Shown piece by piece: positions 1-5,305 of a DNA stretch of 10,128 nucleotides; the first letter of the stretch is position 1, and every line of letters starts with the position of its first letter. Location: positions 1-10,128 of the forward strand of contig JALXEI010000354.1 of NCBI GenBank assembly GCA_027069645.1, read 5' to 3'. A program made the position numbers and the translations under genes. Below the pieces are notes generated by a model. It had not been told where the DNA came from. It did not search any database and saw only the letters and a list, made by a program, of their open reading frames with translations. The stretch comes from Hyphomicrobiales bacterium (GTDB taxonomy: Bacteria > Pseudomonadota > Alphaproteobacteria > Rhizobiales > JAKIUO01).

Positions 1-1
1 G

Positions 2-379
2 ATGAAGGGAGAGGTTGTGCTGGTTCTTGAAGATGCTTCCATGCGCCGTGTGACGGCCTTTCTGACACAGCAGGAGATTGCCAAAATAAGGACAGGGGAC
101 AGGGCTTCGATTTATGTCCCGGCGATTGACAAGACGCTACGGGGGCAGATCCGTGAGGTGACAAGGCGCTTTTCCTTTGTTAGCGAGAAAGATCAGAGTT
201 TTACCTGGCGGCCCAAAGAGGAGCGCAATGCCCGTGTGGTCCTTGAAATTCTATCTGCTGACGATAAAAAGGCAAAGCTGTTGAGCACGGGACTTCCGGC
301 CATAGTTATGTTCCAGGATCGCCAGCCCTCGGCATTTTTGAGCTATATTTTGCCCGTATTTCCGCATTCAGGGACCTGA
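2..379 (+). CDS. HlyD/Alg44-like periplasmic adaptor, C-terminal part (5' end outside window)
   Basis: The 125 visible residues look like the end of a membrane-fusion (HlyD-family) protein: a beta-rich stretch with a TGDRASIYVPA segment (about residues 31-41), then GQIREV and a closing VVLEI strand, as in the barrel and membrane-proximal domains of such adaptors. The ATG at position 2 is probably internal, because the reading frame is open to the window edge. The stop lies 7 bp before the start of the Alg8-like synthase gene, so the two are very likely translated together. In alginate systems Alg44 (an N-terminal PilZ domain that binds c-di-GMP, one membrane span and an HlyD-like periplasmic part) is the partner of the synthase Alg8. 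That makes this gene the probable co-polymerase. The PilZ part, if present, would lie upstream and cannot be checked here. A generic HlyD adaptor of an export system is the main alternative. Confidence 0.7.
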   Translation: MKGEVVLVLEDASMRRVTAFLTQQEIAKIRTGDRASIYVPAIDKTLRGQIREVTRRFSFVSEKDQSFTWRPKEERNARVVLEILSADDKKAKLLSTGLPAIVMFQDRQPSAFLSYILPVFPHSGT

Positions 380-386
380 GCTTGTC

Positions 387-1964
387 ATGTGGCCTGATTA
401 TTTGAAAAAAGACCGACCGGATTACTGGCCAAAAGGTTTTGAAAAATGGCATCCGGCGGCCCTTTATAAAATCGCTCTTTATTTTGCCGTGCTGGGGCTG
501 GCTCTTTACAGCTTTCCCAATCGCATATGGGATCCGCAATACAGGCAGTTTGTTTTGGCTGTCGGGCTGGTGGCCATATGGCGGATTTCCTGGTGGGCAC
601 TGATGGTGATCCGCGCCGCCTCATATCAAAGACGCATCTTTCCCGAGCTGCGTGCGAGGGCGCAAAAAGTGTGGGACGAGGGCTGGCGTCCGCGACATGT
701 GCATTTTATGATGACAACCTTCAGGGAAGACCCGGAAATCACCCGCCATGTGGTGCGGGCCATTGCGGATCGCGTGCGCGAAATCGGCTGCCCGGCGACC
801 CTGTGGCTGGGCTCCGGCGACCGCTATGACGAAAAAATCATTATCGAAGTTTTGCAGTCCGTGAGTGCCGATATTGACCTGACCCTGAAAATTGTCCGTC
901 AGAACCGGCCCGGCAAGCGTATGGCCATCGGCCTGGTGCTGCGTGCCATGAGCCGGGCGATGGGCGAGGGGCGTATGTGTGTCGACGACATGGTTGTGTT
1001 TATGGACGGGGATTTTATCCTTGCACCGGACAGTATCAGGAACTGTCTGACGCTGTTTGCCGCGGACCGGGAATTGCAGGCGGTGACCACCGATGAGGAG
1101 GCGATCTGTCGCGGGCCGCGCTGGATCGCCAGTCTGCTGGCCATGCGCTTTGCCCAGCGTCGCATCGCCATGAGTTCACATTCGGTTTCCGGACGGGTGC
1201 TGACGCTCACCGGTCGCATGTCGATGTTCCGGGCCCGGCATGTGGTGAAACGGGAGTTTGTACGCCTCGTCGAGGCCGACTATCTGCAACACTGGCTGTG
1301 GGGGCGTTTTCGTTTCCTGTCGGGAGACGATAAAAGCACCTGGTTCTACATGCTCAAACACAATGCCCGGATGCTTTATGTCCCTGATGCGCTGGGCTAT
1401 ACCGTGGAAATCATAGACGGCAACGGGTTTGACCGCATGGTGCAGAATTTCCGGCGCTGGTCCGGCAATATGCTGCGAAACGGCGCCCGGGCGATTGCGC
1501 TCGGGCCGCGGCGGATGCCGCTGTTTATCTGGTGGACGCTTATTGATCAGCGCATTGCCATGTGGACAACGCTGATTGGCCCCATACTCGTGATTTTTAT
1601 CACCCTGCTTTATGACGGCGTTTTTTTTATCAGCTATCTGCTCTATCTGGCTTTTACGCGGATGATTTTCGCGCTGGTCCTGTTTCACCATGCCCGCAAA
1701 ATTGATCTGTCTTTTCCGCTGTTGCTCTATTTCAACCAGCTCATCAATGCGGGGGTGAAGATTTATGCGCTGTTTCGCCTGTCAAAGCAGCGCTGGAGCA
1801 ATCGCGGCAATCAGAAAGCCGGTTTTTCCGGGCGGGGTTGGCTGGAAATCTATCGAAATATGATGGCCGGCTATCTGACGGCGCTTCATATCACCGCACT
1901 GGTGTTGATCATCGCGCTGACCACAAGACTGTATATGCCCGGTCTGGTGTTTTTGGGCCGGTGA
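387..1964 (+). CDS. alg8: Alg8-like family 2 glycosyltransferase (exopolysaccharide synthase)
   Basis: This 525-residue membrane glycosyltransferase resembles mannuronan synthase Alg8, which polymerises an activated sugar at the inner membrane and passes the chain to the periplasm. Two hydrophobic segments (about residues 27-43 and 55-77) precede the cytoplasmic GT2 domain. Visible motifs are the DGD nucleotide-sugar/metal motif (207-209), the acceptor-site motif SGDDKSTW (312-319) and FRRWSGNMLRN (355-365), which corresponds to the QxxRW region and is close to my memory of Alg8. Further spans follow at about 379-435 and 494-513. The segment KQRWSNRGNQ (467-476) also looks Alg8-like. Length fits the family. 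The start at 387 is the first in-frame ATG, 7 bp after the adaptor stop, with only a weak ribosome-binding site, consistent with translational coupling. By analogy it would be switched on by c-di-GMP through the Alg44-like partner. The sugar is unknown: no alginate epimerase or acetylase genes are visible, so alginate itself is not established. Confidence 0.85.
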   Translation: MWPDYLKKDRPDYWPKGFEKWHPAALYKIALYFAVLGLALYSFPNRIWDPQYRQFVLAVGLVAIWRISWWALMVIRAASYQRRIFPELRARAQKVWDEGWRPRHVHFMMTTFREDPEITRHVVRAIADRVREIGCPATLWLGSGDRYDEKIIIEVLQSVSADIDLTLKIVRQNRPGKRMAIGLVLRAMSRAMGEGRMCVDDMVVFMDGDFILAPDSIRNCLTLFAADRELQAVTTDEEAICRGPRWIASLLAMRFAQRRIAMSSHSVSGRVLTLTGRMSMFRARHVVKREFVRLVEADYLQHWLWGRFRFLSGDDKSTWFYMLKHNARMLYVPDALGYTVEIIDGNGFDRMVQNFRRWSGNMLRNGARAIALGPRRMPLFIWWTLIDQRIAMWTTLIGPILVIFITLLYDGVFFISYLLYLAFTRMIFALVLFHHARKIDLSFPLLLYFNQLINAGVKIYALFRLSKQRWSNRGNQKAGFSGRGWLEIYRNMMAGYLTALHITALVLIIALTTRLYMPGLVFLGR

Positions 1965-2055
1965 GACGGGGAGTTGCCAAATCATCGCTTGAGCATCGAG
2001 GCAAATGCCTGTAAGACTTGGTCATAAACTTAAAAACGGTTTCGCGAGGATTTGA

Positions 2056-2364
2056 ATGTTTGCAAGGATCTATGTACCCGCCAGAAATGCGACCCAGCAG
2101 GGGCGTGCCGGTACGCAGACCTGGTTGCTGGAATATGAACCCGAACAGGCCAGCGAGGTTGAACCGCTGATGGGCTGGACGAGTAGCGCCGACATGCGAT
2201 CGCAGATCAAAATGAAATTTGCCAGCCGGGAGGAGGCCGAGAATTATGCAAAGCGTAACGGCATCCCCTACCGGGTATCGGGAGAGCCCAAAAAACGGCG
2301 CATCATCAGGAAGTCCTATGCCGACAATTTTCGCTATGGACGCAAGCATGCCTGGACCCATTAG
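2056..2364 (+). CDS. NDUFS4-like accessory subunit of NADH:quinone oxidoreductase (complex I)
   Basis: The 102-residue protein matches the ETC complex I subunit family (bacterial NDUFS4): WLLEYEP near residues 24-30, PLMGWTSSADM (37-47), a helix with REEAENYAKRNG (about 58-69), and the closing KSYADNFRYGRKHAWTH, all family hallmarks. Alphaproteobacterial complex I is known to carry homologues of NDUFS4, NDUFS6 and NDUFA12; NDUFS4 sits on the cytoplasmic arm and stabilises the NADH-oxidising module. The ATG is preceded by GAGGA (2046-2050) with 5 nt spacing. The gene stands alone, apart from the nuo operon, which is usual for it. Its TAG stop is formed by the TA that flanks a MITE-like element plus the first G of that element; joining the outer flanks gives TAG again, so the insertion left the protein unchanged. 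No terminator is visible before the element. Confidence 0.93.
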   Translation: MFARIYVPARNATQQGRAGTQTWLLEYEPEQASEVEPLMGWTSSADMRSQIKMKFASREEAENYAKRNGIPYRVSGEPKKRRIIRKSYADNFRYGRKHAWTH

Positions 2365-2388
2365 GCCGTAAACTCATAAACAGGATCG
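2364..2388 (+). repeat. Left terminal inverted repeat of the MITE-like element
   Basis: This 25-bp arm begins GGCCGTAAACTCATAAACAG and matches the reverse complement of 2601-2625 at 24 of 25 positions. The flanking TA extends the symmetry outward by two bases, so its exact outer boundary is ambiguous by 2 bp. Confidence 0.85.
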
Positions 2389-2421
2389 AGAATGGTGCCA
2401 AAAGCGCAAAAATACGAGGTT

Positions 2422-2464
2422 AAAATGATCGCCGCGCGTACTTTTGTACGAGCAAGATCATTTT
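2422..2464 (+). repeat. Hairpin inside the MITE-like element
   Basis: An outer 9-bp stem is formed by AAAATGATC (2422-2430) and GATCATTTT (2456-2464). An inner 5-bp stem is formed by CGTAC (2437-2441) and GTACG (2446-2450) around a TTTT loop, with a 6/5-nt internal loop between them. Internal palindromes of this kind are common in short non-autonomous elements and could fold in RNA read from either neighbour. It lacks a U-run directly after the stem, so I do not call it a terminator. Confidence 0.7.
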
Positions 2465-2600
2465 GGCCGCGGATTGCAGCGCTTCTGGCATCCTGCGGAC
2501 AGGGCATATTTGCTCCCCCGCTGCGTTGCAAGCTCTTGAAAACCAAAAGGTTTCCTGCGAACTTGCGCCTTGCGGGAAAACAAATCTGCTCCTGCCATTT

Positions 2601-2625
2601 CGACCCTGTTTATGAGTTTACGGCC
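2601..2625 (-). repeat. Right terminal inverted repeat of the MITE-like element
   Basis: This arm is the reverse complement of the left end with one mismatch, and it is followed by TA at 2626-2627. The antitoxin ATG lies 17 bp beyond it, so the native upstream region of that gene now lies on the far side of the element, or in the element itself. Confidence 0.85.
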
Positions 2626-2642
2626 TAGCCGGGGCCGATGCC

Positions 2643-3050
2643 ATGCCGGTTACTGAGCAAAATATCCTTGAGATTACCCCCCGGATTATAGCCCTGCTGG
2701 AAGGGTGGAGTCTTTCGCCCGAGCAGATAAGTACGCTGCTGGGATTGAGTGAACCGCTCAAAAGTCGCCAGTTGCGCAAGTTTCGCAGCGGCAGCGCGGC
2801 CTTGCCCTTTTCAGGCGAACTGGCGGAACGCATTGAGCATATTAACGGTATCACCGAGGCGCTGCAAACAACCTTTCCCCGCAACGCGGAAATGCGTACC
2901 TTGTGGTTGCGTCAGCCGCACCGGCGATTTCAGCAGGCGAGGCCACTGGCCATTATGCTCGATGAAGGCCTTGAGGGGCTCATCAGGGTTCGTATAGAGG
3001 TCGATTGCGCCTGGGGCTGGTCCCTGTCGGAACCCGGGTCGCACTCATGA
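2643..3050 (+). CDS. Orphan Xre/MbcA/ParS-type antitoxin-like protein (DUF2384-like)
   Basis: The 135-residue protein has the layout of Xre-like antitoxins of the MbcA/ParS/DUF2384 group. An N-terminal helical, HTH-like part contains LSPEQISTLLGLSEP (about residues 22-36). The linker helix ELAERIEHINGITEALQTTF (59-78) comes next. The toxin-binding-type end has LWLRQPHRRF (85-94), a PLAIMLDEGLEGLIRVR segment and a final DCAWGW. Such proteins normally neutralise a RES-domain toxin encoded next to them. No RES gene or other toxin candidate lies on either side here, so this may be an orphan antitoxin or a stand-alone regulator. The start at 2643 follows an in-frame stop inside the MITE-like element (2613-2615). 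The sequence before it is GC-rich with no real Shine-Dalgarno motif, so expression may be weak or altered. Family assignment is moderately sure; the function here is not. Confidence 0.72.
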   Translation: MPVTEQNILEITPRIIALLEGWSLSPEQISTLLGLSEPLKSRQLRKFRSGSAALPFSGELAERIEHINGITEALQTTFPRNAEMRTLWLRQPHRRFQQARPLAIMLDEGLEGLIRVRIEVDCAWGWSLSEPGSHS

Positions 3051-3148
3051 CACTGCCATCGTCCCCAAACGGAACCAGGGCGCAAAAGGCTGATACAATT
3101 CTCTCTCCAAAGCTGAAACATATGGAAAGCATATTTGTTCTGACCGGA

Positions 3149-3289
3149 CTATTTTGTCCAGGACAGGACAACCAGAGTCAGGACAGGTGCCAGCCACAGG
3201 ACGCCAAACAGGACCAGGCCACTCCAGTAGCCGCTGGGCAGCAGGTGCATGTCATCTGTTTTGGGTAAATCGGTAAAATGTATTGTCAT
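3149..3289 (-). CDS. Small single-span membrane protein, unknown function (46 aa)
   Basis: The minus-strand frame encodes 46 residues beginning MTIHFTDLPKTDD. A short polar N-terminus is followed by one hydrophobic segment (about residues 23-42, GLVLFGVLWLAPVLTLVVL) and ends SWTK. A longer form starting at 3352 is possible, but that ATG has no ribosome-binding site. The ATG at 3289 has GGGAGG (complement of 3299-3304) 9 nt upstream, which is why I prefer it. I recognise no family. It could be a small accessory protein of a membrane complex, or a small peptide of toxin type, but nothing in the sequence decides this. It is convergent with the antitoxin-like gene; the stops are 98 bp apart with no clear terminator between them. 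Confidence 0.5.
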   Translation of the reverse strand: MTIHFTDLPKTDDMHLLPSGYWSGLVLFGVLWLAPVLTLVVLSWTK

Positions 3290-3298
3290 ATTATCGGG

Positions 3299-3304
3299 CC
3301 TCCC
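3299..3304 (-). promoter_or_regulatory. Strong ribosome-binding site of the 46-aa membrane protein
   Basis: The minus strand reads GGGAGG here, 9 nt before the ATG at 3289. It decides the start in favour of the short form and is the main sign that this small frame is translated. Confidence 0.55.
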
Positions 3305-3549
3305 GTTCACAATCGAACCGGGCTGTTTTGCGGCGATAAATTCTGCGTTCATTCATAGAATTGATACATCAGGTGCAAATCGACATGAATGAAAAACAGC
3401 CCTGCGTCATTTTGTACCATATTTTCACGGCCGGACGGAATCATTTCGGGGCCATCACGCATATTTGTATTTTGTTCAGGTCGCAGACTTAGAGGCCAGT
3501 CGAGAACTCCTTGCTTGATTTTATTGAGTTTTTTCCAGTTCAGAATCAG

Positions 3550-3596
3550 GCAAACCGGCGCAGTAAGGGGCTGGCGTCCCTTTCAAGCCGGTTTGC
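3550..3596. repeat. Nested inverted repeat (possible structured RNA or cruciform)
   Basis: Ten perfectly paired bases, GCAAACCGGC (3550-3559) and GCCGGTTTGC (3587-3596), enclose a second pair AAGGG (3565-3569) and CCCTT (3578-3582). The result would be a two-tier stem-loop on either strand. There is no run of T after either arm, so a classical intrinsic terminator is not supported. It could be a REP-like unit, the end of a small transcript, or a protein-binding site. Confidence 0.6.
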
Positions 3597-3756
3597 ACCG
3601 ATAATGGGCAGGAAAAGGCCAATAAATCAGTGAGGAGTTTTGAACCGGCCTCTCAGGTATAGGGGACTCCGGAGACAGGTGCGTCTTGCCTGCCTGTCCT
3701 GCAAGCGAGCCGGGCAACGGTAAAATGCGTCAATCAATGCGTTCGATACCGGGGGA

Positions 3757-4830
3757 TCAATCAAGGGAAAAGCTTGTGCCACTTCTTCTGAATCCGAAGC
3801 GCTTGCGCCGGTAATATCGTTTCCATGAACGAACAGCCGTTCTGCGCCGGGCTTTTCGTCGGGCGATACGAATTTTTCTCACACGCTGTTTGCGACTGAT
3901 TTTTCTGGAAATCCTGTTGCGTTTGACAACCGGAACCCGGTAGATGTCCTCATTACGGGCAACACTGCCAATGCTCTTGTAACGGGGCTTGATGACCGGT
4001 TTTGGAAAAATGGATGCGGCACGGGTATTGCGCTTGATCCGTGTGCGCCATTTCACAGGAGTTGCTGCAACCGCTCGGCCCGCAGAGGGGTGGACGGCGG
4101 CTCTTATGACGTTATGTTCGGCTGTTTGCGGTTTTTCCTTGCAAATTGTGGTGGTTACCCGTTGCACGCGTTGCAGGGAAGCCGCGGTGGGGGTGTCGAC
4201 TGACAGACGGGCACCGGTATTTTGGTTGAAAGCGAGGACAGCGGCCCGGGCGGCAGGATCCCAGTTTCCGGTGACAATGCCGCTATAGCAACCAACGCGC
4301 CGCAATTCGCGTTTCAGCAGAACGGCGGTGAGGCGCGGTCCGAGCACCGGCTTTGTTGTTTTCCTGACAAATCTCTGGCGATAGCTGACAGCCAGCGGCG
4401 TTGCGGATGTTGTGATGATCCTGTTGCTGGCGGTACCAAAGGATTCGGTATTCACGGGCCTTGCGAGACGCCTCGCCGGTTTGAGCGGTGCTACAGCAGC
4501 GACGGGAAGGGGCCGGACATATGACGGAACCGATTTTGCGATTCTGCGCGGGTTGCGGACAGGCGGATTGGGCAAACCCGAGATAACCGTGCTGTCGATT
4601 TTTTCAGAACTGTTGCGAGGTTTGATATGACGACCGGCCGAAAACCTGTTGCTGCGTTGCTCGGATGAGATTTGACCAGGGCTACGTGATGCGTCCTCTG
4701 ATGGCAGGGGAGCCTGATCGACGAGAGCGGCCATACTGTTGATGACCGGTGCGGTTTCATCAACGGGTTTGCCCGTAACGTAGAAAAAAAAAGTTAATAG
4801 TACAAAAGAAATTACAGTTAATCGCGTCAT
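3757..4830 (-). CDS. Secreted protein with peptidoglycan-binding-like domain and basic C-terminal tail
   Basis: The 357-residue product begins MTRLTVISFVLLTFFFYVTG, a signal peptide or N-terminal anchor. This start is chosen because GAGG lies 6 nt upstream and a good promoter sits just before it; an upstream ATG at 4890 would put the promoter inside the gene. Residues 25-165 are Pro/Ser/Arg-rich and look disordered. Residues 167-233 form a domain like PG-binding 1, with LKRELRRVGCYSG and the TGNWDPAARAAVLAFN region; C181 and C230 could pair in the periplasm. After a second linker, the last 57 residues (301-357) contain 26 Lys/Arg. I associate this cysteine-bearing domain type with the C-termini of alphaproteobacterial caspase-family proteins (from memory), which fits the caspase gene across the divergent promoter. 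It probably acts in the envelope, bound to the wall or to anionic polymers. The exact role is unknown. Confidence 0.72.
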   Translation of the reverse strand: MTRLTVISFVLLTFFFYVTGKPVDETAPVINSMAALVDQAPLPSEDASRSPGQISSEQRSNRFSAGRHIKPRNSSEKIDSTVISGLPNPPVRNPRRIAKSVPSYVRPLPVAAVAPLKPARRLARPVNTESFGTASNRIITTSATPLAVSYRQRFVRKTTKPVLGPRLTAVLLKRELRRVGCYSGIVTGNWDPAARAAVLAFNQNTGARLSVDTPTAASLQRVQRVTTTICKEKPQTAEHNVIRAAVHPSAGRAVAATPVKWRTRIKRNTRAASIFPKPVIKPRYKSIGSVARNEDIYRVPVVKRNRISRKISRKQRVRKIRIARRKARRRTAVRSWKRYYRRKRFGFRRSGTSFSLD

Positions 4831-4836
4831 GACAAA

Positions 4837-4840
4837 CCTC
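4837..4840 (-). promoter_or_regulatory. Ribosome-binding site deciding the start at 4830
   Basis: The minus strand reads GAGG, 6 nt before the ATG at 4830. It supports translation from the methionine that begins the signal sequence, rather than from the in-frame ATG 60 nt upstream. Confidence 0.6.
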
Positions 4841-4853
4841 GTTATTTTGTATG

Positions 4854-4882
4854 ATGATAGAATATTGTTCTGTTTTTTGCAA
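4854..4882 (-). promoter_or_regulatory. Sigma70-type promoter of the peptidoglycan-binding-like gene
   Basis: On the minus strand TTGCAA (-35, 4877-4882) and TATCAT (-10, 4854-4859) are separated by exactly 17 nt. They match the consensus at 4 of 6 and 5 of 6 positions. Transcription would start near 4847, leaving a short leader that holds the GAGG site and the ATG at 4830. The surrounding DNA is unusually AT-rich for this window. Confidence 0.55.
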
Positions 4883-5254
4883 CATGGCATTTACCTGTTG
4901 TTAACGGGTTGTGATGTCGCGCTGATTCGGGATCGGTTTCCCATTGGAAAAAACGGCCAAACCACCCGAAGGCCCCTGTTTTGCGGGGGAAAGCTATTAT
5001 TCATTGCAAAGAATATTTTCGCGGGAAGCGGCCCTTAAAAAGGAAAGGGCAAGCAGGTGTCGGTTCACTTGCATGCAAACAGTTTGTCAGCGTACGGATT
5101 TGCACAGGTCCGGCATTGGAAGGGAATGTTCAGGAGGAGCAGAGAATTCGTCGCCAAAAAGCTTCGGTCCCCCCTACCAATTTGATTACAGTTTCGCTAC
5201 CATAAACACGGGGTACAGGTGAAACAGAACTTGTTTATACAGGCGGCGGTGCCA

Positions 5255-5271
5255 TTTGCGCCCGGCGCAAA
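5255..5271. promoter_or_regulatory. Perfect 17-bp palindrome (possible operator)
   Basis: TTTGCGCC and GGCGCAAA flank a central C, 34 bp before the start of the FecR-like gene. A perfect symmetrical site just upstream of the first gene of a cluster is typical of a dimeric repressor or activator site. It could also form a short GC-rich hairpin in the leader RNA. No regulator gene is visible nearby to pair with it. Confidence 0.45.
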
Positions 5272-5293
5272 AGGTGTTTTAAATCTTCCGGAC

Positions 5294-5299
5294 AGGGAG
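5294..5299 (+). promoter_or_regulatory. Ribosome-binding site deciding the start at 5306
   Basis: AGGGAG lies 6 nt before the ATG at 5306. The protein from that ATG begins directly with a signal peptide, so this start is preferred to the in-frame ATG at 5219. Confidence 0.65.
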
Positions 5300-5305
5300 C
5301 CTGAC

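Larger units (their letters stand above)
2364..2625. mobile_element. MITE-like non-coding inverted-repeat element flanked by TA
   Basis: The 262-bp element has 25-bp terminal inverted repeats at 2364-2388 and 2601-2625. Both ends read GGCCGTAAACTCATAAACAG from the outside, then GATCGA on the left and GGTCGA on the right, so there is one mismatch. TA lies directly outside both ends (2362-2363 and 2626-2627), as expected for a TA target-site duplication of the IS630/Tc1 type; some IS5-group elements have related short targets, so the parent family is not settled. There is no transposase gene. The two open frames inside simply read across the repeats and both end in DPVYEFTA, the translation of the repeat itself. 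Inside is a strong hairpin (2422-2464). It sits between the NDUFS4-like stop and the antitoxin start and may have separated two formerly adjacent genes. Confidence 0.8.
3290..3756. other. Gene-poor interval with inverted repeat
   Basis: This interval of about 470 bp lies between the 46-aa frame and the 3' end of the peptidoglycan-binding-like gene. No convincing coding frame is seen. A plus-strand frame of 35 codons at 3385-3492 has a fair AGGTG motif upstream but no recognisable protein character. The main structure is the nested inverted repeat at 3550-3596. Smaller features are a CTCCGGAG palindrome at 3667-3674, a GACAGG/CCTGTC pair around 3674-3700 and a direct repeat AATGCGT (3724-3730, 3736-3742). 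None has a terminator-like T-run on the appropriate side. Confidence 0.5.
4831..5305. other. Divergent intergenic region between the peptidoglycan-binding-like gene and the FecR-like/caspase cluster
   Basis: These 475 bp separate two divergent genes with likely related functions. The left 50 bp hold the minus-strand promoter. The rest contains a 10-bp palindrome TTGCATGCAA (5069-5078) and the 17-bp palindrome at 5255-5271. A weak candidate plus-strand promoter is TTGCGC, 17 nt, TTAAAT (5257-5284), overlapping that palindrome. No protein-like frame is convincing: an in-frame extension of the FecR-like gene back to 5219 lacks a ribosome-binding site and would bury the signal peptide. The length and the palindromes suggest shared or complex regulation. 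Confidence 0.5.

Noticed and set aside
2392..2628. Plus-strand 78-codon frame and minus-strand 61-codon frame (2361-2546) between the NDUFS4-like and antitoxin-like genes
   Set aside because: Both lie inside the MITE-like element and both end in the same DPVYEFTA, which is only the translation of its terminal repeats.
3385..3492. 35-codon plus-strand frame with a fair upstream AGGTG
   Set aside because: No recognisable protein features, unusual composition and no supporting context; too short to claim.
4831..4890. N-terminal 20-residue extension of the minus-strand peptidoglycan-binding-like protein
   Set aside because: It would start within the -35/-10 region and would place polar residues ahead of the signal sequence; the ATG at 4830 has its own GAGG site.
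5219..5305. N-terminal extension of the FecR-like protein from the ATG at 5219
   Set aside because: No ribosome-binding site there; the ATG at 5306 has AGGGAG and begins a clean signal peptide. The extension would also translate through the palindrome at 5255-5271.
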